This document shows positions 8,123 through 16,204 of a stretch of 64,000 bases of DNA, piece by piece. The DNA lies in assembly GCA_022826945.1 (NCBI GenBank), contig JAJDTY010000043.1, positions 1 to 64,000 on the forward strand, read 5' to 3'. The position numbers and the translations under genes were made by a program. How positions within the stretch are numbered: position 1 is the stretch's first letter; every line of letters begins with the position of its first letter. Origin of the DNA: Candidatus Binatia bacterium. GTDB lineage: Bacteria > Desulfobacterota > Binatia > Bin18. The notes under the pieces are model-generated. The model had not been told where the DNA came from, did no database searches, and saw only the letters and a program-made list of their open reading frames with translations.

Positions 8123-8554
8123 TCAACTTAACTCCGCCTCGTCGGCAAAATCCCAGGCCCGCAGCACCCCCGGTTTGACCCGGATCAGCACGAGGTCGGC
8201 CTCACGGAAGTTTTCAACATAGGCCGAGCCCTGCTTAACTCCCAGATATCGCCCGGCGATACGCCGGGTTGTCTCAAACGCGTCCGTTCGCTCGATACTT
8301 GCCTCCCCGCGCACCTCAATCCCCCGGTAGGGAGCGCTATCTTCGGCAACGCTGATACTCACTTTCGTATCGCGCCGAATGTGACGGGCTTTAATATCAT
8401 CGCTCGGGACCACTACCGTAAATCCGCCGTCTTTCCACTCGTGCCAGACGGGCGACATCAGAATCGTCCCGTCCTTGAAATGTGTCGCCAAGGTTGCGCA
8501 CTTGGGTTGATCCAAGAAGTCTCCCAGGTCTTCGGGACGGAGATTTTTTCGCAT
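8123..8554 (-). CDS. PPOX-class (pyridoxamine-phosphate-oxidase fold) F420/FMN-binding protein
   Basis: 143 residues with the split-barrel pattern: CATLATHFKDGTILMSPVWHEW, then VVVPSDDIKARHIRRDTKVSISV and RGIEVRGEASIE. These are typical of the small F420-dependent or FMN-dependent PPOX proteins that reduce or oxidise small molecules. It is the last gene of a minus-strand set with an LLM oxidoreductase (9474-10340), a GST (8769-9455) and a small orf (8576-8764). The pairing with an F420-type LLM supports F420 as cofactor, but this is inference. Confidence 0.85.
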   Translation of the reverse strand: MRKNLRPEDLGDFLDQPKCATLATHFKDGTILMSPVWHEWKDGGFTVVVPSDDIKARHIRRDTKVSISVAEDSAPYRGIEVRGEASIERTDAFETTRRIAGRYLGVKQGSAYVENFREADLVLIRVKPGVLRAWDFADEAELS

Positions 8555-8575
8555 GACTCTCCCCTACTGCCAAGT

Positions 8576-8764
8576 CTACGGGTACACGCAGGGCCGCGTA
8601 GACCACTCGTACACAACGCCTTCGGCCGTCAGCCGGCCGGATGCCGAAGCTAAAGCCGACGTTTCAATCTCGCTCGCAACCGCAGCCGGTATCTCACTCG
8701 GGTTTACCAGCCGCCCGTCAATAAAAATATCGACCACCAAATCGGGTCCGCTGTCTGTCTCCAT
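8576..8764 (-). CDS. Small hypothetical protein in an LLM-GST-PPOX operon
   Basis: 62 residues beginning at ATG 8762-8764, four bases after the GST stop codon and ending 21 bases before the PPOX start, so the spacing fits an operon gene. The frame is open further upstream, but that part overlaps the GST gene. The product is acidic, with the segment VVDIFIDGRLVNPSEIP and a C-terminal YEWSTRPCVYP. No family is recognised. Confidence 0.55.
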   Translation of the reverse strand: METDSGPDLVVDIFIDGRLVNPSEIPAAVASEIETSALASASGRLTAEGVVYEWSTRPCVYP

Positions 8765-8768
8765 AGCG

Positions 8769-9455
8769 TTAATCGTCCGAAAAGCCGCATACCTTGGCGC
8801 CGCGCACCGAGGCCGGCTTTTCGGTGCAGCGCGCATACCAGGCAACCACATTGGGGAAATCCGCGTCCAGCTTCAAATCTTCACGCGCCCCATAGCCCCA
8901 GTCGAGGCAGCCGACCCAGGGAAAGGTCGCGATGTCGGCAATCGTGTACTCATCGTCCATCACATAGTTCCGGCCGGCCAAACGTTTTTCCAGCACGCCC
9001 AGGAGCCGCCGGGCTTCATTGGTATAGCGCTCGGTCGGATACGGAATACGCTCTTTGGCGAATTTGTAGAAGTGGCCGAACTGCCCGAACATGGGACCAA
9101 CCCCAGCCATCTGAAAGAACAACCACTGGATACATTCGCTGCGCCGGTGGGGGTCCGCCGGCAGCAGCTTCCCCGTCTTCTCCGCCAGGTATAACAATAT
9201 GGCCCCGGACTCAAAGATGGACAGCGGCTTCCCACCCGGACCGTCAGGGTCAACCATGGCGGGGATTTTCGAGTTGGGACAGACCGCGATAAACTCCTCG
9301 CTGAACTGCTCGTTCTCCAGGATATTCACCTTGTGGGCTTCATACGCCAGCCCCAATTCTTCCAGCGCAATACCCGCCTTCTGGCCGTTCGGGGTGGCCA
9401 GTGAATAGAGCTGAATGCGGTCGGGGTGTTCAATCGGCCACTTCTTGTCACTCAT
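8769..9455 (-). CDS. Glutathione S-transferase, YfcG/YghU-like
   Basis: 228 residues. The N-terminal thioredoxin-like domain has LYSLATPNGQKAGIALEELG (the T-P-N-G motif of nu-class GSTs), NSKIPAMVDPDG and the glutathione-binding FESGAILLYLAEKTG. The C-terminal helical domain has WLFFQMAGVGPMFGQFGHFY, characteristic of YfcG/YghU disulfide-bond oxidoreductases. Likely activity is glutathionyl-disulfide reduction or detoxifying conjugation in the cytosol. A good GGAGAAGGAG site precedes the ATG. It lies 18 bases after the LLM gene on the same strand and is probably cotranscribed. Confidence 0.92.
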   Translation of the reverse strand: MSDKKWPIEHPDRIQLYSLATPNGQKAGIALEELGLAYEAHKVNILENEQFSEEFIAVCPNSKIPAMVDPDGPGGKPLSIFESGAILLYLAEKTGKLLPADPHRRSECIQWLFFQMAGVGPMFGQFGHFYKFAKERIPYPTERYTNEARRLLGVLEKRLAGRNYVMDDEYTIADIATFPWVGCLDWGYGAREDLKLDADFPNVVAWYARCTEKPASVRGAKVCGFSDD

Positions 9456-9473
9456 CGGGTCTCCTTCTCCGGG

Positions 9474-10340
9474 CTAGGCCAGCTTCATTTCCGTTGCAAA
9501 GTGTTCCATGAGGCGCATGAGTTCGGCAAATTCATTCGTCCAGGCCCGGAACGACAGATAGACGTGATGCACCCCCAGGTCGGCGTAGCGCGGAATATCC
9601 TGAATCAGTTGATCCACACTCGGTGCCCCGAGCGGCAACATACAAATCTGCAAGTCGTCCGGGTTGCGGCCCGCCTGAGCGGTCAATTCCCGCAGGGTTG
9701 CCAAAGGCTCTTGGATGTCGTCCGGCCCCTTGCCCATGGCAATCCAGCCGTCGCCGCGCCGCGCTATGCGGCGCAGGGCACCCTTGGTCATCCCCCCGAC
9801 AAGAATGGGCGGATGTGGTTGTTGCACCGGCTTGGGAATGAATTTAATGTCGGCGAACTGAAAATGTTTGCCGGCAAACGCCGGCGTTTCCTGCGTCCAG
9901 ACCGCCTTGAAGATATCCATAGTCTCGTTCGTGCGAGCCCCTCGTTCCGTGATCGACGTGCCCAGGGCGGTAAATTCCTGTTCCAGCCAGCCCGCCCCCA
10001 CGCCGACAACCGTCCGCCCGCCGGATAAGACATCGATGGTGGCAAGCGCCTTTGCCGCGGCTAAGGGATGCCGGTAGGGAAGAATCAGGACTGCAGTGCC
10101 GAGTTTGACTGTTGTCGTCTTATACGCCAGGGCCGCCAGGACGGTGAGCGGGTCAAGAAAAGGGTCTTCCGGATTGAAAGCATAACTCCCCTCAATCTTG
10201 GACGGGAAGACAACGTGGTCGGCCACCCACAACGTCCGATAGCCCAGCGCTTCCGCGGTTGTGGCCGCAGTCAAAATCCGCTCAGCCGGGTTTTTATGCG
10301 CAAAGGCGCTGAAATGGGGCAAAATAATTCCGTAGTCCAT
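9474..10340 (-). CDS. LLM-class F420-dependent oxidoreductase
   Basis: 288 residues with AAGGA before the ATG. Family segments: YGIILPHF at the start, YRTLWVADHVVFP, FLDPLTVLAALAYKTT, LGTAVLILPYRHPL and GAGWLEQEF, then PHPPILVGG near residue 175. This is the TIGR03619-like subgroup of F420-dependent LLM enzymes that reduce or oxidise unknown substrates. It heads a minus-strand set with GST, a small orf and the PPOX protein, consistent with a xenobiotic or secondary-metabolite modification module. Confidence 0.9.
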   Translation of the reverse strand: MDYGIILPHFSAFAHKNPAERILTAATTAEALGYRTLWVADHVVFPSKIEGSYAFNPEDPFLDPLTVLAALAYKTTTVKLGTAVLILPYRHPLAAAKALATIDVLSGGRTVVGVGAGWLEQEFTALGTSITERGARTNETMDIFKAVWTQETPAFAGKHFQFADIKFIPKPVQQPHPPILVGGMTKGALRRIARRGDGWIAMGKGPDDIQEPLATLRELTAQAGRNPDDLQICMLPLGAPSVDQLIQDIPRYADLGVHHVYLSFRAWTNEFAELMRLMEHFATEMKLA

Positions 10341-10418
10341 GCTGGTCCTTTCTGCCGTCCCCGAGATTTTCCTGATATATCCGTGTCAGACCGCAAAGTC
10401 GATCTCGTCACAGAGCTG

Positions 10419-10450
10419 GGAAAGGTCCATCCCTAGCGACGGACCTTTCC
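10419..10450. repeat. Long inverted repeat in a divergent intergenic region
   Basis: GGAAAGGTCC at 10419-10428 pairs perfectly with GGACCTTTCC at 10441-10450, and the pairing extends inward by two further pairs after one mismatch. It lies between the divergent LLM gene (start 10340) and M50 gene (start 10502). No T tract follows, so an operator or mRNA leader hairpin is more likely than a terminator. Confidence 0.45.
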
Positions 10451-10501
10451 TCGGGCTATATCAGAGGGGCGCTCTGAGAATCGCTGGAGAACGACATTCT
10501 G

Positions 10502-11206
10502 ATGCCGAACAGCCAACACCTCCGACCACTCAACCTCCGCCAACTACTGGTTTTCCTCACCATCGGCTTTGTGTCACTCCTCTTCTGGCATACGCCGTTT
10601 CTCTATCCGATTAAAATTTTCGTGGTCTTTATCCACGAAGCGGGCCATGCCTTCACCACGGTTCTCACCGGCGGACAGGTGATCTCCATGGTGGTGACAC
10701 CGTGGCAGTCGGGCTATGTCCAGCACGTCGGTGGCAACCCGCTGATTATTGCCTCCGCCGGCTATGTCGGCAGTGCGCTTTTTGGCGGCCTGCTGCTCCT
10801 GCTCTCAACCCGGGACGAATGGGCTTCAGCGATCTTTTTTGGACTGGCCGTCTTCTTCGGGCTGGTGACGCTCGTTTTTGTGCGTAATGGCTTTGGGCTG
10901 GTGTTTGGCTGCGGGACGGCCCTGAGCTTTGCCCTACTCTCGCGACGGCCCTTTCCGGGCACGCACTACATCGTGGACATCCTGGCGGTCACGAGTTCGC
11001 TGTACGCCGTGTATGACCTAACGGATTTCTTGTTTGTCGGCGCACGCACAGACGCGGTCATTTTGGCGGAACTGACCGCAGTGCCGGCTTTTATCTGGGC
11101 CGGGCTGTGGAGTGTGCTCTCACTGGCAATCGTCTGGGGCGCTGGAAAGCGGGCCGTGCGTCATGCTCCCCGGACTGCCGACGAAGAGGCGCTGGAGTTT
11201 GAATAG
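10502..11206 (+). CDS. M50B-like membrane metalloprotease
   Basis: 234 residues, about six hydrophobic segments. The zinc-binding motif HEAGH sits at residues 45-49 within a membrane segment (IKIFVVFIHEAGHAFTTVLTGG). This is the PF13398-type M50B peptidase group, which is related to site-2 proteases but has no PDZ domain. Family members cleave or regulate membrane substrates; none is suggested by the neighbours. It is a single-gene unit on the plus strand. Confidence 0.85.
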   Translation: MPNSQHLRPLNLRQLLVFLTIGFVSLLFWHTPFLYPIKIFVVFIHEAGHAFTTVLTGGQVISMVVTPWQSGYVQHVGGNPLIIASAGYVGSALFGGLLLLLSTRDEWASAIFFGLAVFFGLVTLVFVRNGFGLVFGCGTALSFALLSRRPFPGTHYIVDILAVTSSLYAVYDLTDFLFVGARTDAVILAELTAVPAFIWAGLWSVLSLAIVWGAGKRAVRHAPRTADEEALEFE

Positions 11207-11221
11207 CTGCGATGCCCCCCT

Positions 11222-11677
11222 TCAGGACTTGGTCTTTTCTAGCAGTTCGACATCCCCACGATCTTTTTCACGGTTTGTCGCCCGCTTGTTTTTGATCAAA
11301 TGTTCCCGGCCTATGATATTGGTTTCGACCCCTGAGAGATGTCCGACCTCTCGTCCGGCCCACGCTTCCTCGAACGTCACCCCGCTGATCCCGGTGAGCA
11401 GATCGATCCGATTCGGCACCATACCGAGCTGAATCACTATATCTTCTTGCAAAAAGTCCTCACGCCCGATGCCAACACCACCGAATCCGAGCTCGTCGAG
11501 TACGTCTGTCAACTGTGCCGCGTTGTCCTGGTCGCACGAAACAAAAATGTCCAAGTCTCCGGTATAACGAGGCCGCCCATGGAAGGCGAGCGCCCAGGCA
11601 CCCACAATTACATATTTAACATTCTTCGTGTTCAGCAAGCGGATGAACTCGCGCAGATCGCTCGATAATTGCCTCAT
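11222..11677 (-). CDS. Nucleotidyltransferase-fold protein (DUF6036-like)
   Basis: 151 residues from the ATG at 11675-11677; the frame is open to 11728, but those extra residues are not family-like. The motif VIVGAWALAFHGRPRYTGDLDIFV carries the G-[GA]-x9-D-x-D pattern of MNT-type nucleotidyltransferases (D-L-D). The C-terminal part ends with HLIKNKRATNREKDRGDVE, commonly found in this group. The start overlaps the 3' end of the small gene at 11616-11807 by about 60 bases, so the two are translationally coupled. Such pairs may act as toxin-antitoxin or AMPylation modules; that role is inferred, not shown. Confidence 0.82.
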   Translation of the reverse strand: MRQLSSDLREFIRLLNTKNVKYVIVGAWALAFHGRPRYTGDLDIFVSCDQDNAAQLTDVLDELGFGGVGIGREDFLQEDIVIQLGMVPNRIDLLTGISGVTFEEAWAGREVGHLSGVETNIIGREHLIKNKRATNREKDRGDVELLEKTKS

Positions 11678-11807
11678 TGGGGTTCTCGGGCATGACGAGC
11701 TCAAGCAACATCTGAAGCTTCTCGTCACCGGACAAGGATTTGTAATACGCGTATTCGGCTTCGTCCGCCGCCTCGAAGCTGTGAAATTTCCGAACAGTTT
11801 TTTTCAT
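11616..11807 (-). CDS. Small partner of the nucleotidyltransferase
   Basis: 63 residues, highly charged: MKKTVRKFHSFEAADEAE followed by YYKSLSGDEKLQMLLELV. Small proteins with this helical FxSFxxAxxAEYxYxxSLSxxEKL pattern often precede a DUF6036-type nucleotidyltransferase, which is exactly the arrangement here. It overlaps the downstream gene. The upstream neighbour is the Rieske beta subunit, whose stop is 14 bases away. The function is unknown; it might be the cognate inhibitor. Confidence 0.72.
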   Translation of the reverse strand: MKKTVRKFHSFEAADEAEYAYYKSLSGDEKLQMLLELVMPENPNEAIIERSARVHPLAEHEEC

Positions 11808-11821
11808 GTGCGACAGAACCG

Positions 11822-12316
11822 TTACAGCGGCGTCGCCAGCAGCGACGAAATCCGGCTGGTGTCAACCACCACGATTTTCTCTTTCAGCTTGGCAACCCCA
11901 TCGTTGATAATCACTTTGTCTCGATACTCACCGGCGCTATACACCTCGGTGCTGCCGTAATCGACCGGGTCGAGGTGGGTCTGGAGCACCACGTAGTTGG
12001 CCCGGGCCTCAATCACCCCGTTGTCCTCACCGATGATCCGCACCCCGCTGACCACGTGGCGGTACAGATGGGGCGCGTAATAATTGGCCTTACGGTAAGC
12101 GGTCACGCGGTCCTGCAACATCCCGCGGCTGTCACAATAGATCAGCGAGATGGGCAGGTCCTGCGACGCATTCTCATGCGGGATGACCTGATACAGACAG
12201 TCTTCGACAAAAAAGCTCGGCCAGTCTTCGAGTTCGTCATTATCCAGACAGGCCACATAGGCGTGCAGCAGGTCTTCGACCGCAAAACGGGTTTCAATAG
12301 CACTCATGCCGCTCAT
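11822..12316 (-). CDS. Aromatic-ring-hydroxylating dioxygenase, beta subunit
   Basis: 164 residues from the ATG at 12314-12316, which has GGGAGGGTGAGG just upstream; the frame is open to 12379 but that part overlaps the alpha subunit. The SnoaL/NTF2-like fold pattern is clear: VEDLLHAYVACLDNDELEDWPSFF, CLYQVIPHEN, and YAPHLYRHVVSGVRI. It is the structural small subunit of an alpha3beta3 dioxygenase and follows the alpha gene by 17 bases. It closes the catabolic operon that starts at 16966. Confidence 0.93.
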   Translation of the reverse strand: MSGMSAIETRFAVEDLLHAYVACLDNDELEDWPSFFVEDCLYQVIPHENASQDLPISLIYCDSRGMLQDRVTAYRKANYYAPHLYRHVVSGVRIIGEDNGVIEARANYVVLQTHLDPVDYGSTEVYSAGEYRDKVIINDGVAKLKEKIVVVDTSRISSLLATPL

Positions 12317-12333
12317 GGCCTCACCCTCCCCGT

Positions 12334-13590
12334 TTACGCGCCCGCGTGAAAGCCCATGGTGTCGCGATAATAGCCCCAAAACCCACGGATGGCGGTTTCC
12401 GTAATCAGGCTCTGTTCGTTGGCGACCTCGGTTCCCCCCATTTCAACAAAGGATGTCGCGCTGTGGTCGCCCGTCACCGATTGCTGGACAATCTCGGCCG
12501 CATAGCCGTCTTCCATGGAAATCAGGCCGGCCGGACCGACCAAATTGGCCTGTTTCAGCCGAATCTCACGCATTTCCTCGTCGTCGTCCTCATAACCGAA
12601 ATAGGTGAAAATCAACTCAAAGCGATCCGGCGCCTTGGGCAGGACCTGCCTGACGGCCAGCGTATTGGCAATCTGCTGAACAATCAGACAGGGGAAGATG
12701 GTCTGGATAAAGAGGCCCTCAAACTCGGGCCGCCCTTTGAGCACGGACGGGTCGGCAAGCTGATAGCCCTTTTGATAACTGTGCAGTCCGGATTCATACG
12801 TCGAGAGATCTTCCTCGGCCCGCGGCTTGGCGTGTAGCACGTCATGCCGCGAGTGGGCGTCCATGATGACCCCACCCTGTTGCGACGAGCGGTACAGGCC
12901 AAACGTGGCGTGGAACATATGCAGCAGGCTGGCGTGATACGGGTCTTTGACGTTTTCAAAATACAGCTTCCAGTTGGCGTTCACCCACTGGCGGGTATGG
13001 CCCAGGACTCGGATGGGACGATGAAAAAGACGGTCCAGCCATTCCCGCATGGGCGGACCGAGATAGTCCTCAAGCGGTTCAACGTCCGGGCTGAACGAGG
13101 CAAAGATCAGGCCGCGATAGGCGGCGACGCGGAGTGTTTGGAGCGAGTGTTTGGCCCGATCAAAATCCTCACCGTAGCCGCCTACACCTCCAATCCCTTT
13201 CTTGAACGGCACCCCGGTCAGATTGCCTTTGAGATCATAGCTCCACTGGTGGTAGATGCAGGTATGGGTCGGACGGTTGCCGCTCAGTTCCCGGCAGACC
13301 ATGGCGCCGCGATGCGCGCAGCGATTCACGAAGGCGTTGAGCCCGCCCGCTTTGTCGCGCGTGACCACAACGGGCGTGTCGCCGATAAAGGTGGCTTTGA
13401 AATCACCCGGCTGCGCCACTTCGGCTTCGAGCGCCACATAATTCCAGATGGGGCCGCGAAAGAGCTTGTTCTGCTCCTGGGCGTAGATGTCAGGGTCATA
13501 GAAGACCTGATAGGGCACCCGCGCGCCGCCCTCTGCCGGCCAGGAAAAAGAAGTGCCATTGCTGCCGTTTCCGTTGTGTTGTGTCTGCAT
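12334..13590 (-). CDS. Aromatic-ring-hydroxylating dioxygenase, alpha subunit (anthranilate/salicylate type)
   Basis: 418 residues from the ATG at 13588-13590, four bases after the upstream gene's stop. Rieske ligands: CAHRG and CIYHQW. Catalytic iron motif: NWKLYFENVKDPYHASLLH, giving Asp, His and His. The FENVKDPYHASLLH context and the following FGLYRSSQQGG resemble AndAc/AntA anthranilate dioxygenases and salicylate hydroxylases more than naphthalene or biphenyl enzymes. With the beta subunit at 11822 it would form the terminal oxygenase; the ferredoxin and reductase are not in the window. Its neighbours (amidohydrolase-2, SDRs) suggest breakdown of an aromatic acid. Confidence 0.94.
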   Translation of the reverse strand: MQTQHNGNGSNGTSFSWPAEGGARVPYQVFYDPDIYAQEQNKLFRGPIWNYVALEAEVAQPGDFKATFIGDTPVVVTRDKAGGLNAFVNRCAHRGAMVCRELSGNRPTHTCIYHQWSYDLKGNLTGVPFKKGIGGVGGYGEDFDRAKHSLQTLRVAAYRGLIFASFSPDVEPLEDYLGPPMREWLDRLFHRPIRVLGHTRQWVNANWKLYFENVKDPYHASLLHMFHATFGLYRSSQQGGVIMDAHSRHDVLHAKPRAEEDLSTYESGLHSYQKGYQLADPSVLKGRPEFEGLFIQTIFPCLIVQQIANTLAVRQVLPKAPDRFELIFTYFGYEDDDEEMREIRLKQANLVGPAGLISMEDGYAAEIVQQSVTGDHSATSFVEMGGTEVANEQSLITETAIRGFWGYYRDTMGFHAGA

Positions 13591-13594
13591 ATGC

Positions 13595-14710
13595 CTACTC
13601 CACTGGCAATCCGTATAACTTCGACGCGTTATCGCGCGTAATCTTCTGTTTATCTGCTTCCGGCACATCCTGAAAGGCGCGCTCCAGCGCTTCCTGAGTG
13701 TGCGGAAAGGTTGAGGCCTGATGCGGATAATCGGTGGACCACATGAAGTTATCCGCCCCGCCGGCTAGATGATAGGTTTTGAGCCCCGTGGGATCATCGA
13801 TAAAAGTGGCATACATCTGGCGCTGGAAGTACTCGCTCGGTTTGAGCGACAGCTTCACCCCATAGCCTTCCTTAAACCGCCGGTAGTATTTATCCGCACG
13901 CTCCAATAGGTGCGGCACCCAGGCGATATCGCCCTCGGCGGAGACAAACTTGAGATTGGGGAAACGCTCCAGCACCCCGGTAAAGACCAACCGCAAAAAG
14001 GAGTGCTGCATCTCACTGGGCCGAATAATCATGCGCACATACAGTTCGGCAATATCCGACTCGTCCTGTTGGCTGTCCTTGCTGCGCCCAGTCGCCAGAT
14101 GCAGCGACAGGGGCATCTCAAGCTCTTGGGCCGCTGCCCAGAAGCGCTCATAGGCCGCCGAGCCGTAAGGCTGGTCATCGGGCGGCGAGGCCCAGATCAT
14201 GGCTCCCTTGAGACCCATCTTTTTACAGCGCTCAAGCTCGGCGCAGCCCTGCTCGATATCAAACAGGGAGATCAATCCCAGACCGGCGAACTTCTTAGAG
14301 TCATAACGGCAAAACTCGGCCAGCCAGTCGTTATAGACCCGGAAGCAGGCTTGTTGCAGCGCGGCGTCTTCCAGCCAGAACAGGACAAAGGCGCAGGTGG
14401 TATACAGGACTTCGGCCTGAATCCCGTCCAACTCCATGTCTTTCAGCCGGGCCGCGGGGTCCCAGCCGCCGGGCAGGGCGTCTTCGGGGCCAGCTTCCAT
14501 GAAGTCTTTATTAAACGTCTGCCCCGCGGCAAACGCCCCAGAGAGGCGCAGCGGCGGCAGGTCTTGGCACATAAAGAAGTGGCCTTTTTTATCGCCGGGG
14601 TTTTTGATCACCCTGGGAGCCTGGTCACGAAACCGTTTCTCTATGCGGTCCACCCACAGCGTCGGCGGCTCGCACATATGGGAGTCGGCAGAGATGATCT
14701 TATACGTCAC
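13595..14710 (-). CDS. Amidohydrolase family 2 (ACMSD-like decarboxylase/hydrolase)
   Basis: 371 residues. The N-terminal ISADSHMCEP carries the D-x-H metal motif, LHLATG the mid-barrel His, FVSAEGDIAWVPHLL a late metal-binding region and MWSTDYPHQASTFP the C-terminal catalytic Asp. This is the PF04909 group that includes aminocarboxymuconate-semialdehyde decarboxylase, gamma-resorcylate decarboxylase and related C-C hydrolases. It sits between the AllA-like gene and the Rieske alpha gene with gaps of 11 and 4 bases. In an aromatic-acid operon a non-oxidative decarboxylation or ring-fragment hydrolysis is plausible; the exact reaction is not determinable. Confidence 0.9.
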   Translation of the reverse strand: MTYKIISADSHMCEPPTLWVDRIEKRFRDQAPRVIKNPGDKKGHFFMCQDLPPLRLSGAFAAGQTFNKDFMEAGPEDALPGGWDPAARLKDMELDGIQAEVLYTTCAFVLFWLEDAALQQACFRVYNDWLAEFCRYDSKKFAGLGLISLFDIEQGCAELERCKKMGLKGAMIWASPPDDQPYGSAAYERFWAAAQELEMPLSLHLATGRSKDSQQDESDIAELYVRMIIRPSEMQHSFLRLVFTGVLERFPNLKFVSAEGDIAWVPHLLERADKYYRRFKEGYGVKLSLKPSEYFQRQMYATFIDDPTGLKTYHLAGGADNFMWSTDYPHQASTFPHTQEALERAFQDVPEADKQKITRDNASKLYGLPVE

Positions 14711-14721
14711 GGTCCCCCTCC

Positions 14722-15261
14722 TCAGACTTCGAGTTCAATCACCCGCCCGTCCCGCTTCTTCATGTCCACGAATTCGACATATGACCGCACGGCGTGGGCC
14801 TGCTCGATCTTGCCTTCCATCTCACCGGCGGGGCTGATGCCTTCACCCTTGTTCTTGCGGGTCACATTAATAAACGAGCACTCTTGGCCCAGGGTCAGCG
14901 CGTTGTGCCAAGTGCCCTTATAGATGAAGGCCGCCTGACCGGGATCGACATTAAAGGCTGCCACGTTGTCATAATCGAACGCATATTCCTCCGGGCCTCC
15001 CTCGCGGCTGTCGGGGGGCGGAGCGACGACCAGAATCAAAGAGCCCTGCACTGGGATAAAGGTCTGGTTGTAGGAAAAATGGATGGCCATCTGATCCATG
15101 ATTCTGGCATTGGGTCGATACTGAAACGACAGCATTTCCATGGCCACCCGACCCTCTTCGACCTCGGGATAGATCAGCTTTTTCTGTTCCAGGACTTTCC
15201 CGTACGGCGCAAATGCTTCGGCGGTGAGTGGTTTGATTTTGACCTTGATGTGTTCAGCCAT
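14722..15261 (-). CDS. AllA-like (ureidoglycolate lyase family) protein
   Basis: 179 residues from the ATG at 15259-15261, with GGAGG upstream; the longer frame to 15321 adds non-family sequence. The start (KVKIKPLTAEAFAPYGKVLEQ) and the cupin-like segments FIPVQGSLILVVAPP and PGQAAFIYKGTWHNAL match the ureidoglycolate lyase family PF04115, where the central His lies in the HNAL-like motif. No other allantoin-pathway gene is present, so it may act on another substrate in this aromatic operon, or be a cupin isomerase/lyase of unknown specificity. Confidence 0.8.
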   Translation of the reverse strand: MAEHIKVKIKPLTAEAFAPYGKVLEQKKLIYPEVEEGRVAMEMLSFQYRPNARIMDQMAIHFSYNQTFIPVQGSLILVVAPPPDSREGGPEEYAFDYDNVAAFNVDPGQAAFIYKGTWHNALTLGQECSFINVTRKNKGEGISPAGEMEGKIEQAHAVRSYVEFVDMKKRDGRVIELEV

Positions 15262-15399
15262 CGGACATCCCTCCTGTATCACTCCATGCGTATCACTCGT
15301 GCGAGGCTTGTAACATACCAAAGCCGGTGGTCTGGCGACAGAGGTTGAACGGATGCCCTGCCCGCCCGACCATCCGTCAGGAGGCTTCAGTCAAAGCAC

Positions 15400-16185
15400 T
15401 TACTCGCGCTCCCGGCTCGCAATAGACGATGACAGCAGCCCGCCATCCACAAGCAGGGTCTGGCCACGAATAAAATCGGCATCCTCGGAGCAGAGAAAGG
15501 CGGCCACCGCGGCAATATCTTCTGGTCGGCCTGTCCGGCCGGCCGGAGTCTGGGGAATGACATCGCGTTCGTACTGCGCGTAGGCAGCCTCCCCGCCCGC
15601 GTACATTTGAGCGGAGTCGGTCTGAATCAGGCCGGGATTAATGCCGTTGACGGCAATCCCGTGTGGGCCGAGTTCGTGCGCCAGGTACATCGTCATGTTT
15701 TCCAGGGCAGCCTTGGCCGCACCCAGCAAGCCGTGACCGGCCAGCATACGCAGGGAGTCGATGCCGGATATGGTGACGATCTTTCCCTGGCGGCCGGCCA
15801 TCAGGGGCACCGCTTCCTGCACGGCAACCAGGGTGCCGGTGATGGTCAGATCAAAGGTCCGTGTCACATTGTGCTCGCCTTGACGCAGCAGCGGCCGAAA
15901 GGCGGTGGCCGCGGCATTGGCGATCAAGATATCCAGATGGCCGAACGCTTCTTTCACCTGCCGGAACATCGCCCGGACCGCCTCGGCATCACTCATATCG
16001 GCCTGGAGCAGCAGCGCCTCGGAGCCCCGCTGTGCGATCTCGGCGGCAACCCTTTCCGCTTCGGCCGTATTGCGGCGGTAATTCACGCCGATCCTTGCCC
16101 CCTCGGACGCCAGCCGCAGGGCAATCGCCCGGCCGATGCCCCGCGAAGAGCCGGTGATAAGGGCTACTTTGTCTGCGAAACGCAT
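15400..16185 (-). CDS. SDR resembling enoyl reductase FabL, with catalytic Tyr missing
   Basis: 261 residues. The cofactor motif is TGSSRGIGRA (residues 11-20). The overall pattern, including INGLIQTDS-like and RGQTLLVDGG at the end, resembles FabL-type enoyl-ACP reductases. FabL has Tyr-x6-Lys; here the Lys is Lys158 while the x6 position is His151 and the classical x3 position is Leu154, so no Tyr is available at either place. The Ser region reads TISGIDSL. It lies 19 bases downstream of the BadH-like SDR on the same strand and is probably in the same operon. It may have lost, or changed, its catalytic mechanism. Confidence 0.88.
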   Translation of the reverse strand: MRFADKVALITGSSRGIGRAIALRLASEGARIGVNYRRNTAEAERVAAEIAQRGSEALLLQADMSDAEAVRAMFRQVKEAFGHLDILIANAAATAFRPLLRQGEHNVTRTFDLTITGTLVAVQEAVPLMAGRQGKIVTISGIDSLRMLAGHGLLGAAKAALENMTMYLAHELGPHGIAVNGINPGLIQTDSAQMYAGGEAAYAQYERDVIPQTPAGRTGRPEDIAAVAAFLCSEDADFIRGQTLLVDGGLLSSSIASRERE

Positions 16186-16204
16186 GCGCGTCTTCCTTTT
16201 GACG

